Origin: Drosophila miranda | Lineage: Eukaryota; Arthropoda; Insecta; Diptera; Drosophilidae | Assembly (NCBI RefSeq): GCF_003369915.1 | Contig: NC_046676.1 | Location: 11,452,001 to 11,516,000, forward strand | Direction of reading: 5' to 3' | Length of the DNA stretch: 64,000 bases | Shown: in pieces, positions 36,166 to 48,937 of the stretch | Layout of the letters: each line of letters opens with the position of its first letter | Position numbering within the stretch: the first letter of the stretch is position 1 | The notes under the pieces: generated by a model | Database searches by the model: none | What the model saw: only the letters and a program-made list of their open reading frames with translations | What the model was told of the DNA's origin: nothing | Position numbers and translations under genes: made by a program

Positions 36166-37193
36166 GCAAGTATTTAAAATAAGCCAGTCAAATAGAAAAT
36201 TGATTCATCAATCGGATAAAATTATGTGGGCATGGCTAAATGGTCTATATAGCTAATAATATTCGACGGAATATCATAATCGAGGAATTCCAATCCATGA
36301 CGTAGAACGATTAACCTATTGTAAGCCAAGCGGGTGTTTTAATATTCAACCGAAAATAATGAAAATTAAATAATTTTAGCGCAGTTTGTTTTGTTGTTTT
36401 ATTTTGCGTTCAGATGAAAGATGGCATGAATCTACAAGAAGAATTTACCATAGTTGAACTATTTAAATATAGGGCGCTGAAGTGGGCTAACTTCGAAAAA
36501 TATACCTTGAACTCGTCAGTATAATTACGGTATATTTGTAAAATCATACGGTATTTTTCGGTATATTTCTGAGGGTCAGACGGTATATTTTATAAATAAA
36601 TTCCCCGGGAAAATATCCATCGTTCTACAAGAAGAATGCTTATCGCACGAAAACATCGATAAGCGGAGACTCCTTATATCGATATTCCCAGACCCAAGTA
36701 GCACTTGCATAGCCTTTCAAATTCAAACTTCAATCTTCTTCGCATCGTGCGGCAGAGCCCGACTTTTGACAGAAAAAAAAAATCAGAAACCTAGTCACTT
36801 TCGACTTAACAGTTGTAAATTATATTATCAAATAATTTAAAATCGCTCAGATATTAGTCGGTGACCGAAAAAAAAATTTGCGTTTCGAATTCAAATCGAC
36901 GCGCTAACAAGACCAAGGAAAAGATAACTAAAGCGTCGCTTCGTGTGTGTTAATTGTATATTTGTTTAAAAACCCAGTCAAAATGGTCGGCCCATTGAAA
37001 ACGCGCGGGGATAAGGTAAGTTTTCTAATGTTTAATAATTTTCATAGCGACATGATAGAAAAGGGCGATAGCGACGCAGGGATGCCATTGCTGCATCGGC
37101 AGCAAAGATCAGAAGGGAACTATCCGACTATCCTCTTTCGTTTTTTTTTTACCATTTTCGCTAAAACCTCGTTTTACGCAAAATACAATAACA
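36166..37193 (+). repeat. CycB promoter/exon 1 unit 2
   Basis: Complete unit. Exon 1 is at 36983-37015 (MVGPLKTRGDK) with donor GTAAG at 37016. It carries the 13-bp CTACAAGAAGAAT insertion at 36625-36637 next to the inverted repeat, shared with units 3-5. It keeps the GTGACCG variant shared with units 1 and 3. Confidence 0.92.
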
Positions 37194-37319
37194 GGTTAGG
37201 TTAGGTTAACCCGGACGGCCCTCAGCGGGGCCACGCATAGGCCAATCTGGCCCTTAGTTATCCGGAAGGGGGGGGGGGGGGGGGGGGGGGGGGGTGTATG
37301 AACCGTCGCGGGAGTGTTT

Positions 37320-40300
37320 AGGTGGTTTTAAAGTCCCCGAGAATCGAGGTGTTTTTAGCATAGGCCAGCAGTTCCTGTGGCGTCCTTTTGGAGGCATCTT
37401 CCAGTGATGGCAGCACTGGGGTGCCCAGGTATCTCCTCCTTGCCCTTGAGAGAGCCGGACAGTAGCAGATGAGATGTTCCAGGGTTTCGATAGCCCCAGG
37501 TTGGTGATGCCTAGCTTAGCTGCATGTGCAGCAGCCAGACAGTGACCTGTAAGTATTCCCACTAGCAATCTACAGTCTTTTCGTGGTAGGTGCAGTAGGT
37601 AGTGGCTAAGTTTCTCGTTGCGTTCCTTGCACATTATCTTCGAGGTTTTGCAGGTGGTGGTACTGTTCCACCTGTTATCAGTCTGTGTTATAGCCTGCTT
37701 CTCTAGATCGCATTGCAGCGTTCTAAGGGAGACAGGCACGTTCTCGGTTCTCCTATTCTCCAGCCCGACGCCTTCTTTAGCTAGTACGTCCGCCGCTTCG
37801 TTTCCTTCGATGCCCTGGTGGCTGGGAACCCAATAGATCCGCACTGTCTTTGTCGTGCTTAGGATGTCTAATGCCTCCCTGCTCGCCAAGACGCTTCTGG
37901 AACTGACCGCGGACGACTGCATGGATCTTATCGCCGCTTGGCTGTCGACGAATAGGTTGACCGCATCGTGTGCTCTTTCTGTTAGGAGAGCGACCTCCGC
38001 TGCCTTCCCGATGGCAAAAACTTCTGCCTGGAATATGCTGCATTGGTCCGGTAGCTTATACGACAGCCTTATCTCAGGGTCTGTACAGTATAGGCCCGCT
38101 CCTACTCCTCCTTCCATCTTGGAGCCGTCTGTGTATATATTGAGGTGCTCAGTTTGGTCCCTTCCAATTTTCCAGTCTTCAGGTCCCAAAGATGTGGTTG
38201 TTTTGACGTCAAGGCAAGTTTGGGGGTCATGTAATCAGTTGATCTGGTCATGTCCCTGCCAATTGAACTGTGCCCGTATCCTTGTATGGATAGGTTTCCT
38301 GATGCTATAAGGCGTTGTGCTGCCTTTTCCGCAATCAGGCGAGCGTGAATGTCCAGGGGGTCGATTCCGAGTATAGTTTCGAGTGCTTTTGTTGGGGTTG
38401 ACCTCAGCGCCCCTGTAATACAGAGCAGAGCCTGTCGCTGAGTCTTTTCCATAAGCTTATGGTATGTCTTCTTTTCAATAGCCTGCCACCACACTAAGGC
38501 TCCATACAGCAGAGTTGGTCGCACCACCGAGATGTAGATCCAGTGCATTAGAGCAGGTGACAGGCCCCATGTGCTGCTGAGCATCTTCTTGGATGCATGA
38601 AGCGCAATGGTAGCCTTCTTCACCCTTTCCACTACATTGGGCCTCCATGCCACTTTGCTGTCCAGTACTGTGCCTAGGTATTTCACCTGTGATTTTGGAG
38701 TCAGCCTAGTTTGGTCAATTTTCGGGGGGGTCCATATCGGTACCTTGTACCTCTTGGTAAAGAGAATGAGGTCCGTCTTGTCCGCGTTGATACTGAGTCC
38801 TACCTCTTCCGCCCACTCACGTATCTCCCTGAGTGTACGTTCCATTATGGAGCTGAGGGTCGATGGACATACACCCGTAATAAGTATGCTTATGTCATCT
38901 GCATAGGCTGCTATTTTTGGGGCCTTCCTTTCAAATCTCTTAATGAGGTCGTCGACCACCAAATTCCACAGTAGTGGCGATAGGACTCCACCTTGAGGTG
39001 TGCCTCTGTGTGCCCCCTTTACCATGGAAGCGGTGCCCCACTCCGATTGCACGCGTCTACAACTTAGGAGGTTTTTGATCCAGACGTTGATTGCAGGGTG
39101 TATGTTATTCGCTTCTAGGCGACTTGTTATTGCGGTTGTTGCCACGTTGTTGAATGCTCCTGAGATGTCCACAAATGCTCCCAAAGCATACTTTTTGCTC
39201 TGAAGGGCGCTCTCGATGGTGGCTACTAGCGAGTGTAGTGCCGTCTCCACTGATTTCCCCTTGGTGTAGGCGTGTTGGTTTGTTGACATCAGTCCCCCTA
39301 CCTCATTCCTGATGTGTAAATCCAACAGCTTTTCTAGTGTTTTTAGTAGAAAGGAGGTAAGGCTTATCGGTCTGTAATCCTTGGGACTCACGTGGCTGAA
39401 CTTTCCTGCCTTAGGGAGGAAGACAACCCTCGAGGTTCTCCATTGGATGGGGATATAGCCCGTACTTAGGCATGCTGAGTATATTGCGAAGAGCCATGGG
39501 GTAATAACCTCTTTGGTCAACTGCATCATGGCTGGGAATATCCCGTCCAGTCCTGGTGCTTTTATGGCCGCGAAGGAGTCTATGGCCCAGTGGATTTTCT
39601 TAGTGGTTAACAGACCTATTGGGGGGTGCTGTTCCTCAGTTGCTAGGTCCTGATGCTCCTTGGCGTCAGTGACCTCGGTGCATCCAGGGAAGTGCGCCTC
39701 CATTAGTGCTGTTAGGGCTTCTTTACTGCCCTCTGTCCACTGTCCGTTGTCTAGTTTTAGTTGGCTCTGTACTGTGGGCTGCTTTGAGAGCAGCTTCCGG
39801 AGCTTAGCGGCTTCGGGCACTTTCTCAATGTTGGAGCAGAAGTTTCTCCACGAGTTCCTTTGTGCCTTACGTATTTCCTTCTTGTAGCTCCTAAGTAGGA
39901 TTTTATATTCCTCATTGACAATCTCTTCGTTCGCTTGTTTGGCGATCTTGAAGAATTCCTTGAGGTTGTTCCTTTGGAGAGAGAGATCTCGGTTCCACCA
40001 GAGTGGCTTGGACCTCCTCTTCGTTCTCGAGGGTTTGCACGATGCATGGTAGGCGTTCAGTAACTCGTTGGATAGGGTCTTTAGGGACTTCTCTATATCC
40101 TCCGCGGATTTCACTGAGCCCGGATTCGCGAGCTTCGAAGTAACAGTCTTTTTAAACTTTACCCAGTTTGTGTTTCGGGGGTTTCTATAGACTGTTATCT
40201 TCGAAGAGTGTTTGAATTCGCACTTGAACTGAATGTACTTATGGTCTAAGAAGGATGGTCTTTCGAGGACTCTCCAGTCAGATACCAAGGTACTCTTTCC

Positions 40301-40873
40301 CGTGACAAGAGTTAGGTCTAGCACGTTTGACGAGGTGGGACCCACGAAGGTGTGTTCCTTCCCCACGTTTGCTACATCTAAGTTAGTGGATAAGATAAAG
40401 TCTAGGAGTGACTCACCTCTATCGTTGGTGTCAGGGCTTCCCCACACATTGTGATGGGCGTTGGCGTCTGCACCGATGAGGAGTTGGAGATTTTTGGAGC
40501 CGGCTTCTGTCACCAGACTCCTAAGTTCTTCCGGCGGGGCGGGCCTGTCGTGTGCCATGTAGCAGGAAGCTGCCATTAGGCGCTTTTCCTCGCTCTCCAG
40601 CATCACCACCGTCAGGTCATCCGTGCTGTAATGAGACATAAGATGAGCATGGATTCCCTTTCGTACGAGTACGGCGGTTCTGTTCCTGCTTACCGATGTT
40701 GATTAGAGAAGGCTGTAATTTGAGGACTTTAGTCAGGCCACAGAGTTGCCTGACGCAATCCACGGCTCCTGGACTAAAGCTATGTCGGCGGGCCCTTGCT
40801 CCATGGCAATGAGGAGCTCCGCCGACGCTACCTTGCTTTTATGGAGATTGAGTTGCAGCACCCTTAGTGTCAT
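37320..40873 (-). pseudogene. LINE copy 2 ORF2, stop codon and frameshift
   Basis: ATG at 40873. An in-frame TAA at 40704-40706 cuts it after about 56 codons, where copy 1 has TAC. Beyond it the endonuclease, RT (GTPQGGVLSPLLWN, AYADDISIL) and connection region are open to about 38220. There a G-run length change shifts into the RNase H frame. The C-terminal zinc-like motif is destroyed by the 28-bp deletion; the 3' boundary given is approximate. Confidence 0.85.
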
Positions 40874-40884
40874 GTGTGGCTAAC

Positions 40885-42265
40885 TCAACCTCGCACGACG
40901 GGTTGACTTGTCAGGTCACCGTCACCGTCCTCCTCCTCCTCCGAGTCGTCCAGCGCAAGACCCTGGGCGGCCTCCACTATGGTCTCCAGACCTAGGTCCT
41001 TCTCGACCTCGCCTGCCTGGAGGGTGTGCGCATCTTTATCCTCGGGGTGGCGCTTTTTCAGCCGTAGGTATACGCTACCTACGCCCCACGCCATCTTCCC
41101 GAACTTGGGATACAGGATGTCCTCCGCCACCTTGCTGATCTGGAGGATCACGTGCTGGCCCCCCTCGTTGGGTAATGGGCTACCGGCATGCAGAATCTTC
41201 CAATCAGCCGTTGGCACGTCCGGATTTTGCCTCTGCAGCAGCTTCAGTGCTCGCTCCCCCTGGACAGCAATGGGGAAGAGCACCTTCGCCTTTGGTATGG
41301 ACGGGATCAGCTCCCTGTCTACCACCTCCAGCTTGGCCCCCTCCCACAGAGCTTCCAGTAGGGGAACCTTCTGCACCAGCCACTGCCGCGTTGGGTCGTC
41401 GTTGCACTTGAGGATTTTGACCCCGTTCAGCCATCCCGCTCCATCGAACGTGGGCATGGGAGCGTTAGGGTCCTCCTCCATTCGCGAGAACAGTGCCTCG
41501 ACGAGCTGCGCGTGGACTAACTTCCACTGCGCCGCCGTCATCTTCCCGTTCTCATCGCTGCGATCGATCAAGGCCACAATGAGGTCTCTTGGACACCTCG
41601 CTCATGGCCTTCTGCCTCGGCTTCCTCGTCTTAGGCTGGGGGGTGGCCACTTTGGGGCCGCGTTGCCGCTTGCTCGCCGGAGTGTCTTTGGCAGCACTCT
41701 CGATCGAGCGTTGCCTCTTGGTGGCCAACATCTCCTCCACCTTGTTGGCGAATCCAGCGTTTGTTGCCTTCATCTGCGGCAACTGCGCGTAGTATTCGCG
41801 GCCCTCCTGTACCCGTTGCTCAGCCCAGGCTAGCTTGGACTTCTCCTCTTGGGAGATATCCGCCTTGCCCTGGAGCCGGCTCAGTAACTTGAGGGCCGCC
41901 TTATACTGAGCTTTTGCCTTCATCCCCTCCCTGGATCGCTTCGGCCCTTCCCTACGCAGGGAGCTGGTACCTGGTTCCGGCGAGCGGAGAAGGCTTTCCT
42001 CTTCGGTCTTGCTAAGGGATAGCACGCTCTCCAGGTCCGAGTCTGCATCGACAACGGCACCCGCGCGGCTCACCCTGCAACGCATCGTTTTTGTGGCAGT
42101 AGTATTACAACTGACATGACCTGCTCCCGCCATGCCCGAGGTGTGACCGCTGGCGACACGCAGAGAGGATTGCTCCTCCCCGTGCCCGCCGGTGGTAGCA
42201 GTCACGCTTTCCACCGACTTTTGGGTTGACATCCCAACCCATGTTTGCTCCTTATCTACCTCCAT
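40885..42265 (-). pseudogene. LINE copy 2 ORF1, single frameshift
   Basis: Starts MEVDKEQ at 42265. The N-terminal half is Glu/Lys/Arg-rich with a coiled-coil-like stretch and a basic region (KRQRGPKVATPQPKTRKPRQ). The C-terminal half begins near LIDRSDENGKMTAAQWKLVH and resembles the uncharacterised DUF4780-type domain of insect LINE ORF1 proteins (from memory). A 2-bp loss near 41582 breaks the frame between the halves. The ORF1 stop and ORF2 start are about 13 nt apart. No CCHC knuckle is seen. Confidence 0.75.
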
Positions 42266-42402
42266 ATTTGGCCCGAAGGTCCATACCGGTTAATGTTTTT
42301 CGGGGGGACCACCCCCTAGCGTTTTATGCCTGGCCGCCAGGCACCTCTAGCCATGCCCTTGGTTCAGTTCCCCCGACTTTAGATCGGGAAGACGATGGAC
42401 CA

Positions 42403-42533
42403 TAGCCTTAGCTAGACACTGCATTACCCGGGCAAGGCAAGCGACAGTGCATTATCCTCGCCCGGGATAATGCAGTGTCCATTGCCCAGCCGGCACCCTC
42501 GTGGAGGGTTCAGCTAGAGGGTTTTTGCCAGCC
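42403..42533 (-). ncRNA. HDV-like ribozyme, LINE copy 2
   Basis: Same fold as copy 1 with P1, P2, P3, L3 and J strands unchanged. One base is missing in P4, which should not disturb the core. Confidence 0.72.
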
Positions 42534-42546
42534 AAATACAATAATA

Positions 42547-43573
42547 GCAAGTATTTAAAATAAGCCAGTCAAATAGAAAATTGATTCATCAATCGGATAA
42601 AATTATGTGGGCATGGCTAAATGGTCTATATAGCTAATAATATTCGACGGAATATCATAATCGAGGAATTCCAATCCATGACGTAGAACGATTAACCTAT
42701 TGTAAGCCAAGCGGGTGTTTTAATATTCAACCGAAAATAATGAAAATTAAATAATTTTAGCGCAGTTTGTTTTGTTGTTTTATTTTGCGTTCAGATGAAA
42801 GATGGCATGAATCTACAAGAAGAATTTACCATAGTTGAACTATTTAAATATAGGGCGCTGAAGTGGGCTAACTTCGAAAAATATACCTTGAACTCGTCAG
42901 TATAATTACGGTATATTTGTAAAATCATACGGTATTTTTCGGTATATTTCTGAGGGTCAGACGGTATATTTTATAAATAAATTCCCCGGGAAAATATCCA
43001 TCGTTCTACAAGAAGAATGCTTATCGCACGAAAACATCGATAAGCGGAGACTCCTTATATCGATATTCCCAGACCCAAGTAGCACTTGCATAGCCTTTCA
43101 AATTCAAACTTCAATCTTCTTCGCATCGTGCGGCAGAGCCCGACTTTTGACAGAAAAAAAAAATCAGAAACCTAGTCACTTTCGACTTAACAGTTGTAAA
43201 TTATATTATCAAATAATTTAAAATCGCTCAGATATTAGTCGGTGACCGAAAAAAAAATTTGCGTTTCGAATTCAAATCGACGCGCTAACAAGACCAAGGA
43301 AAAGATAACTAAAGCGTCGCTTCGTGTGTGTTAATTGTATATTTGTTTAAAAACCCAGTCAAAATGGTCGGCCCATTGAAAACGCGCGGGGATAAGGTAA
43401 GTTTTCTAATGTTTAATAATTTTCATAACGACATGATAGAAAAGGGCCGATAGCGACGCAGGGACGCCATTGCTGCATCGGCAGCAAAGATCAGAAGGGA
43501 ACTATCCGACTATCCTCTTTCGTTTTTTTTACCATTTTCGCTAAAACCTCGTTTTACGCAAAATACAATAATA
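42547..43573 (+). repeat. CycB promoter/exon 1 unit 3
   Basis: Complete unit with exon 1 at 43364-43396 (MVGPLKTRGDK) and donor at 43397. It has the 13-bp insertion at 43006-43018. Confidence 0.92.
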
Positions 43574-43692
43574 GGTTAGGTTAGGTTAGCCCGGACGGCC
43601 CTCAGCGGGGCCACGCATAGGCCAATCTGGCCCTTAGTTATCCTGATGGGGGGGGGGGGGGGGGGGGGGTGTATGAACCGTCGCGGGAGTGT

Positions 43693-46600
43693 TTAGGTGG
43701 TTTTAAAGTCCCCGAGAATCGAGGTGTTTTTAGCATAGGCCAGCAGTTCCTGTGGCGTCCTTTTGGAGGCATCTTCCAGTGATGCCAGCACTGGGGCGCC
43801 CAGGTATCTCCTCCTTGCCCTTGAGAGAGCCGGACAGTAGCAGATGAGATGTTCCAGGGTTTCGATAGCCCCAGGTTCATCACATTTCCTACAACTGTCT
43901 CTGTTGGTGATGCCTAGCTTAGCTGCATGTGCAGCAGCCAGACAGTTACCTGTAAGTATTCCCACTAGCAATCTACAGTCTTTTCGTGGTAGGTGCAGTA
44001 GGTAGTGGCTAAGTTTCTCGTTGCGTTCCTTGCACATTATCTTCGAGGTTTTGCAGGTGGTGGTACTGTTCCACCTGTTATCAGTCTGTGTTATAGCCTG
44101 CTTCTCTAGATCGCATTGCAGCGTTCTAAGGGAGACAGGCACGTTCTCGGTTCTCCTATTCTCCAGCCCGACGCCTTCTTTAGCTAGTACGTCCGCCGCT
44201 TCGTTTCCTTCGATGCCCTGGTGGCTGGGAACCCAATAGATCCGCACTGTCTTTGTCGTGCTTAGGATGTCTAATGCCTCCCTGCTCGCCAAGACGCTTC
44301 TGGAACTGACCGCGGACGACTGCATGGATCTTATCGCCGCTTGGCTGTCGACGAATAGGTTGACCGCATCGTGTGCTCTTTCTGTTAGGAGAGCGACCTC
44401 CGCTGCCTTCCCGATGGCAAAAACTTCTGCCTGGAATATGCTGCATTGGTCCGGTAGCTTATACGACAGCCTTGTCTCAGGGTCTGTACAGTATAGGCCC
44501 GCGCCTACTCCTCCTTCCATCTTGGAGCCGTCTGTGTATATATTGAGGTGCTCAGTTTGGTCCCTTCCAATTTTCCAGTCTTCAGGTCCCAAGATGTGGT
44601 TGTTTTGACGTCAAGGCAAGTTTGGGGGGTCATGTAATCAGTTGATCTGGTCATGTCCCTGCCAATTGAACTGTGCCCGTATCCTTGTATGGATAGGTTT
44701 CCTGATGCTATAAGGCGTTGTGCTGCCTTTTCCGCAATCAGGCGAGCGTGAATGTCCAGGGGGTCGATTCCGAGTATAGTTTCGAGTGCTTTTGTTGGGG
44801 TTGACCTCAGCGCCCCTGTAATACAGAGCAGAGCCTGTCGCTGAGTCTTTTCCATAAGCTTATGGTATGTCTTCTTTTCAATAGCCTGCCACCACACTAA
44901 GGCTCCATACAGCAGAGTTGGTCGCACCACCGAGATGTAGATCCAGTGCATTAGAGCAGGTGACAGGCCCCATGTGCTGCTGAGCATCTTCTTGGATGCA
45001 TGAAGCGCAATGGTAGCCTTCTTCACCCTTTCCACTACATTGGGCCTCCATGCCACTTTGCTGTCCAGTACTGTGCCTAGGTATTTCACCTGTGATTTTG
45101 GAGTCAGCCTAGTTTGGTCAATTTTCGGGGGGGTCCATATCGGTACCTTGTACCTCTTGGTAAAGAGAATGAGGTCCGTCTTGTCCGCGTTGATACTGAG
45201 TCCTACCTCTTCCGCCCACTCACGTATCTCCCTGAGTGTACGTTCCATTATGGAGCTGAGGGTCGATGGACATACACCCGTAATAAGTATGCTTATGTCA
45301 TCTGCATAGGCTGCTATTTTTGGGGCCTTCCTTTCAAATCTCTTAATGAGGTCGTCGACCACCAAATTCCACAGTAGTGGCGATAGGACTCCACCTTGAG
45401 GTGTGCCTCTGTGTGCCCCCTTTACCATGGAAGCGGTGCCCCACTCCGATTGCACCCGTCTACAACTTAGGAGGTTTTTGATCCAGACGTTGATTGCAGG
45501 GTGTATGTTATTCGCTTCTAGGCGACTTGTTATTGCGGTTGTTGCCACTTGTTGAATGCTCCTGAGATGTCCACAAATGCTCCCAAAGCATACTTTTTGT
45601 TGTGAAGGGCGCTCTCGATGGTGGCTACTAGCGAGTGTAGTGCCGTCTCCACTGATTTCCCCTTGGTGTAGGCGTGTTGGTTTGTTGACATCAGTCCCCC
45701 TACCTCATTCCTGATGTGTAAATCCAACAGCTTTTCTAGTGTTTTTAGTAGAAAGGAGGTAAGGCTTATCGGTCTGTAATCCTTGGGACTCACGTGGCTG
45801 CACTTTGCTGCCTTAGGGAGGAAGACAACCCTCGAGGTTCTCCATTGGATGGGGATATAGCCCGTACTTAGGCATGCTGAGTATATTGCGAAGAGCCATG
45901 GGGTAATAACCTCTTTGGTCAACTGCATCATGGCTGGGAATATCCCGTCCAGTCCTGGTGCTTTTATGGCCGCGAAGGAGTCTATGGCCCAGTGGATTCT
46001 CTTAGTGGTTAACAGACCTATTAGGGGGTGCTGTTCCTCAGTTGCTAGGTCCTGATGCTCCTTGGCGTCAGTGACCTCGGTGCATCCAGGGAAGTGCGCC
46101 TCCATTAGTGCTGTTAGGGCTTCTTTACTGCCCTCTGTCCACTGTCCGTTGTCTAGTTTTAGTTGGCTCTGTACTGTGGGCTGCTTTGAGAGCAGCTTCC
46201 GGAGCCTAGCGGTTTCGGGCACTTTCTCAATGTTGGAGCAGAAGTTTCTCCACGAGTTCCTTTGTGCCTTACGTATTTCCTTCTTGTAGCTCCTAAGTAG
46301 GATTTTATATTCCTCATTGACAATCTCTTCGTTCGCTTGTTTGGCGATCTTGAAGAATTCCTTGAGGTTGTTCCTTTGGAGAGAGAGATCTCGGTTCCAC
46401 CAGAGTGGCTTGGACCTCCTCTTCGTTCTCGAGAGTTTGCACGATGCATGGTAGGCGTTCAGTAACTCGTTGGATAGGGTCTTTAGGGACTTCTCTATAT
46501 CCTCCGCGGATTTCACTGAGCCCGGATTCGCGAGCTTCGAAGTAACAGTCTTTTTAAACTTTACCCAGTTTGTGTTTCGGGGGTTTCTATAGACTGTTAT

Positions 46601-47275
46601 CTTCGAAGAGTGTTTGAATTCGCACTTGAACTGAATGTACTTATGGTCTAAGAAGGATGGTCTTTCGAGGACTCTCCAGTCAGATACCAAGGTACTCTTT
46701 CCCGTGACAAGAGTTAGGTCTAGCACGTTTGACGAGGTGGGACCCACGAAGGTGTGTTCCTCCCCCACGTTTGCTACATCTAAGTTAGTGGATAAGATAA
46801 AGTCTAGGAGTGACTCACCTCTATCGTTGGTGTCAGGGCTTCCCCACACATTGTGATGGGCGTTGGCGTCTGCACCGATGAGGAGTTGGAGATTTTTGGA
46901 GCCGGCTTCTGTCACCAGACTCCTAAGTTCTTCCGGCGGGGCGGGCCTGTCGTGTGCCATGTAGCAGGAAGCTGCCATTAGGCGCTTTTCCTCGCTCTCC
47001 AGCATCACCACCGTCAGGTCATCCGTGCTGTAATGAGACATAAGATGAGCATGGATTCCCTTTCGTACGAGTACGGCGGTTCTGTTCCTGCTTACCGATG
47101 TTGATTAGAGAAGGCTGTAATTTGAGGACTTTAGTCCGGCCACAGAGTTGCCTGACGCAATCCACGGCTCCTGGACTAAAGCTATGTCGGCGGGCCCTTG
47201 CTCCATGGCAATGAGGAGCTCCGCCGACGCTACCTTGCTTTTATGGAGATTGAGTTGCAGCACCCTTAGTGTCAT
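43693..47275 (-). pseudogene. LINE copy 3 ORF2, one stop and two frameshifts
   Basis: ATG at 47275. It has the same TAA as copy 2, at 47105-47107. One-base losses near 45548 (inside the RT palm, after FVDISGAFN) and near 44592 (before RNase H) also break it. The C-terminal motif CX2CX10HX2C, typical of LINE ORF2 tails, is intact here and ends in DFKTT. Confidence 0.85.
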
Positions 47276-47286
47276 GTGTGGCTAAC

Positions 47287-48655
47287 TCAACCTCGCACGA
47301 CGGGTTGACTTGTCAGGTCACCGTCACCGTCCTCCTCCTCCTCCGAGTCGTCCAGCGCAAGACCCTGGGCGGCCTCCACTATGGTCTCCAGACCTAGGTC
47401 CTTCTCGACCTCGCCTGCCTGGAGGGTGTGCGCATCTTTATCCTCGGGGTGGCGCTTTTTCAGCCGTAGGTATACGCTACCTACGCCCCACGCCATCTTC
47501 CCGAACTTGGGATACAGGATGTCCTCCGCCACCTTGCTGATCTGGAGGATCACGTGCTGGCCCCCCTCGTTGGGTAATGGGCTACCGGCATGCAGAATCT
47601 TCCAATCAGCCGTTGGCACGTCTGGATTTTTCCTCTGCAGCAGCTTCAGTGCTCGCTCCCCCTGGACAGCAATGGGGAAGAGCACCTTCGCCTTTGGTAT
47701 GGACGGGATCAGCTCCCTGTCTACCACCTCCAGCTTGGCCCCCTCCCACAGAGCTTCCAGTAGGGGCACCTTCTGCACCAGCCACTGCCGCGTTGGGTCG
47801 TCGTTGCACTTGAGGATTTTGACCCCGTTCAGCCATCCCGCTCCATCGAACGTGGGCATGGGAGCGTTAGGGTCCTCCTCCATTCGCGAGAACAGTGCCT
47901 CGACGAGCTGCGCGTGGACTAACTTCCACTGCGCCGCCGTCATCTTCCCGTTCTCATCGCTGCGATCGATCAAGGCCACAATGAGATGTCTCTTGGACAC
48001 CTCGCTCATGGCCTTCTGCCTCGGCTTCCTCGTCTTAGGCTGGGGGGTGGCCACTTTGGGCCCGCGTTGCCGCTTGCTCGCCGGAGTGTCTTTGGCAGCA
48101 CTCTCGATCGAGCGTTGCCTCTTGGTGGCCAACATCTCCTCCACCTTGTTGGCGAATCCAGCGTTTGTTGCCTTCATCTGCGGCAACTGCGCGTAGTATT
48201 CGCGGCCCTCCTGTACCCGTTGCTCAGCCCAGGCTAGCTTGGACTTCTCCTCTTGGAAGATATCCGCCTTGCCCTGGAGCCAGCTCAGTAACTTGAGGGC
48301 CGCCTTATACTGAGCTTTTGCCTTCATCACCCCCCTGGAACGCTTCGGCCCTTCCCTACGCAGGGAGCTGGTACCTGGTTCCGGCGAGCGGAGAAGGCTT
48401 TCCTCTTCGGTCTTGCTAAGGGATAGCACGCTCTCCAGGTCCGAGTCTGCATCGACAACGGCACCCGCAACGCATCGTTTTTGTGGCAGTAGTATTACAA
48501 CTGACATGACCTGCTCCCGCCATGCCCGAGGTGTGACCGCTGGCGACACGCAGAGAGGATTGCTCCTCCCCGTGCCCGCCGGTGGTAGCAGTCACGCTTT
48601 CCACCGACGTTTGGGTTGACATCCCAACCCGTGTTTGCTCCTTATCTACCTCCAT
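47287..48655 (-). pseudogene. LINE copy 3 ORF1, 14-bp deletion
   Basis: ATG at 48655. A 14-bp deletion near 48467 shifts the frame after NTTATKTMRC. Downstream the rest of ORF1 is open through the LIDRSDENGKM domain to the stop at 47287. Confidence 0.75.
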
Positions 48656-48792
48656 ATTTGGCCCGAAGGTCCATACCGTTTAATGTTTTTCGGGGGGACC
48701 ACCCCCTAGCGTTTTATGCCTGGCCGCCAGGCACCTCTAGCCATGGCCTTGGTTCAGTTCCCCCGACTTTAGATCGGGAAGACGATGGACCA

Positions 48793-48924
48793 TAGCCTTA
48801 GCTAGACACTGCATTACCCCCGGCAAGGCAAGCGACAGTGCATTATCCTCGCCCGGGATAATGCAGTGTCCATTGCCCAGCCGGCACCCTCGTGGAGGGT
48901 TCAGCTAGAGGGTTTTTGCCAGCC
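48793..48924 (-). ncRNA. HDV-like ribozyme, LINE copy 3
   Basis: Core strands identical to copies 1 and 2. A C-run change sits in the distal part of P4. Confidence 0.72.
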
Positions 48925-48937
48925 AAATACAATAATA

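Larger units (their letters stand above)
37194..42533 (-). mobile_element. LOA/Baggins-like LINE, copy 2 (near full length)
   Basis: 5340 bp on the minus strand between AAATACAATAACA (37181-37193, one mismatch) and AAATACAATAATA (42534-42546). Same insertion point within the CycB unit as copies 1 and 3. A long G run lies at 37268-37293. It shares the 28-bp C-terminal deletion with copy 1 and the ORF2 nonsense codon with copy 3. Confidence 0.92.
43574..48924 (-). mobile_element. LOA/Baggins-like LINE, copy 3 (longest)
   Basis: 5351 bp on the minus strand between AAATACAATAATA at 43561-43573 and 48925-48937. Its 3' end has three TTAGG-type repeats (plus-strand view). The 28 bp lost in copies 1 and 2 are present here, so the ORF2 C-terminus is complete. 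A G run lies at 43648-43669. Confidence 0.92.

Noticed and set aside
37268..37293. Poly-Gly/Pro coding tract
   Set aside because: A G homopolymer of different length in each LINE copy, in the non-coding 3' part and likely affected by sequencing error.
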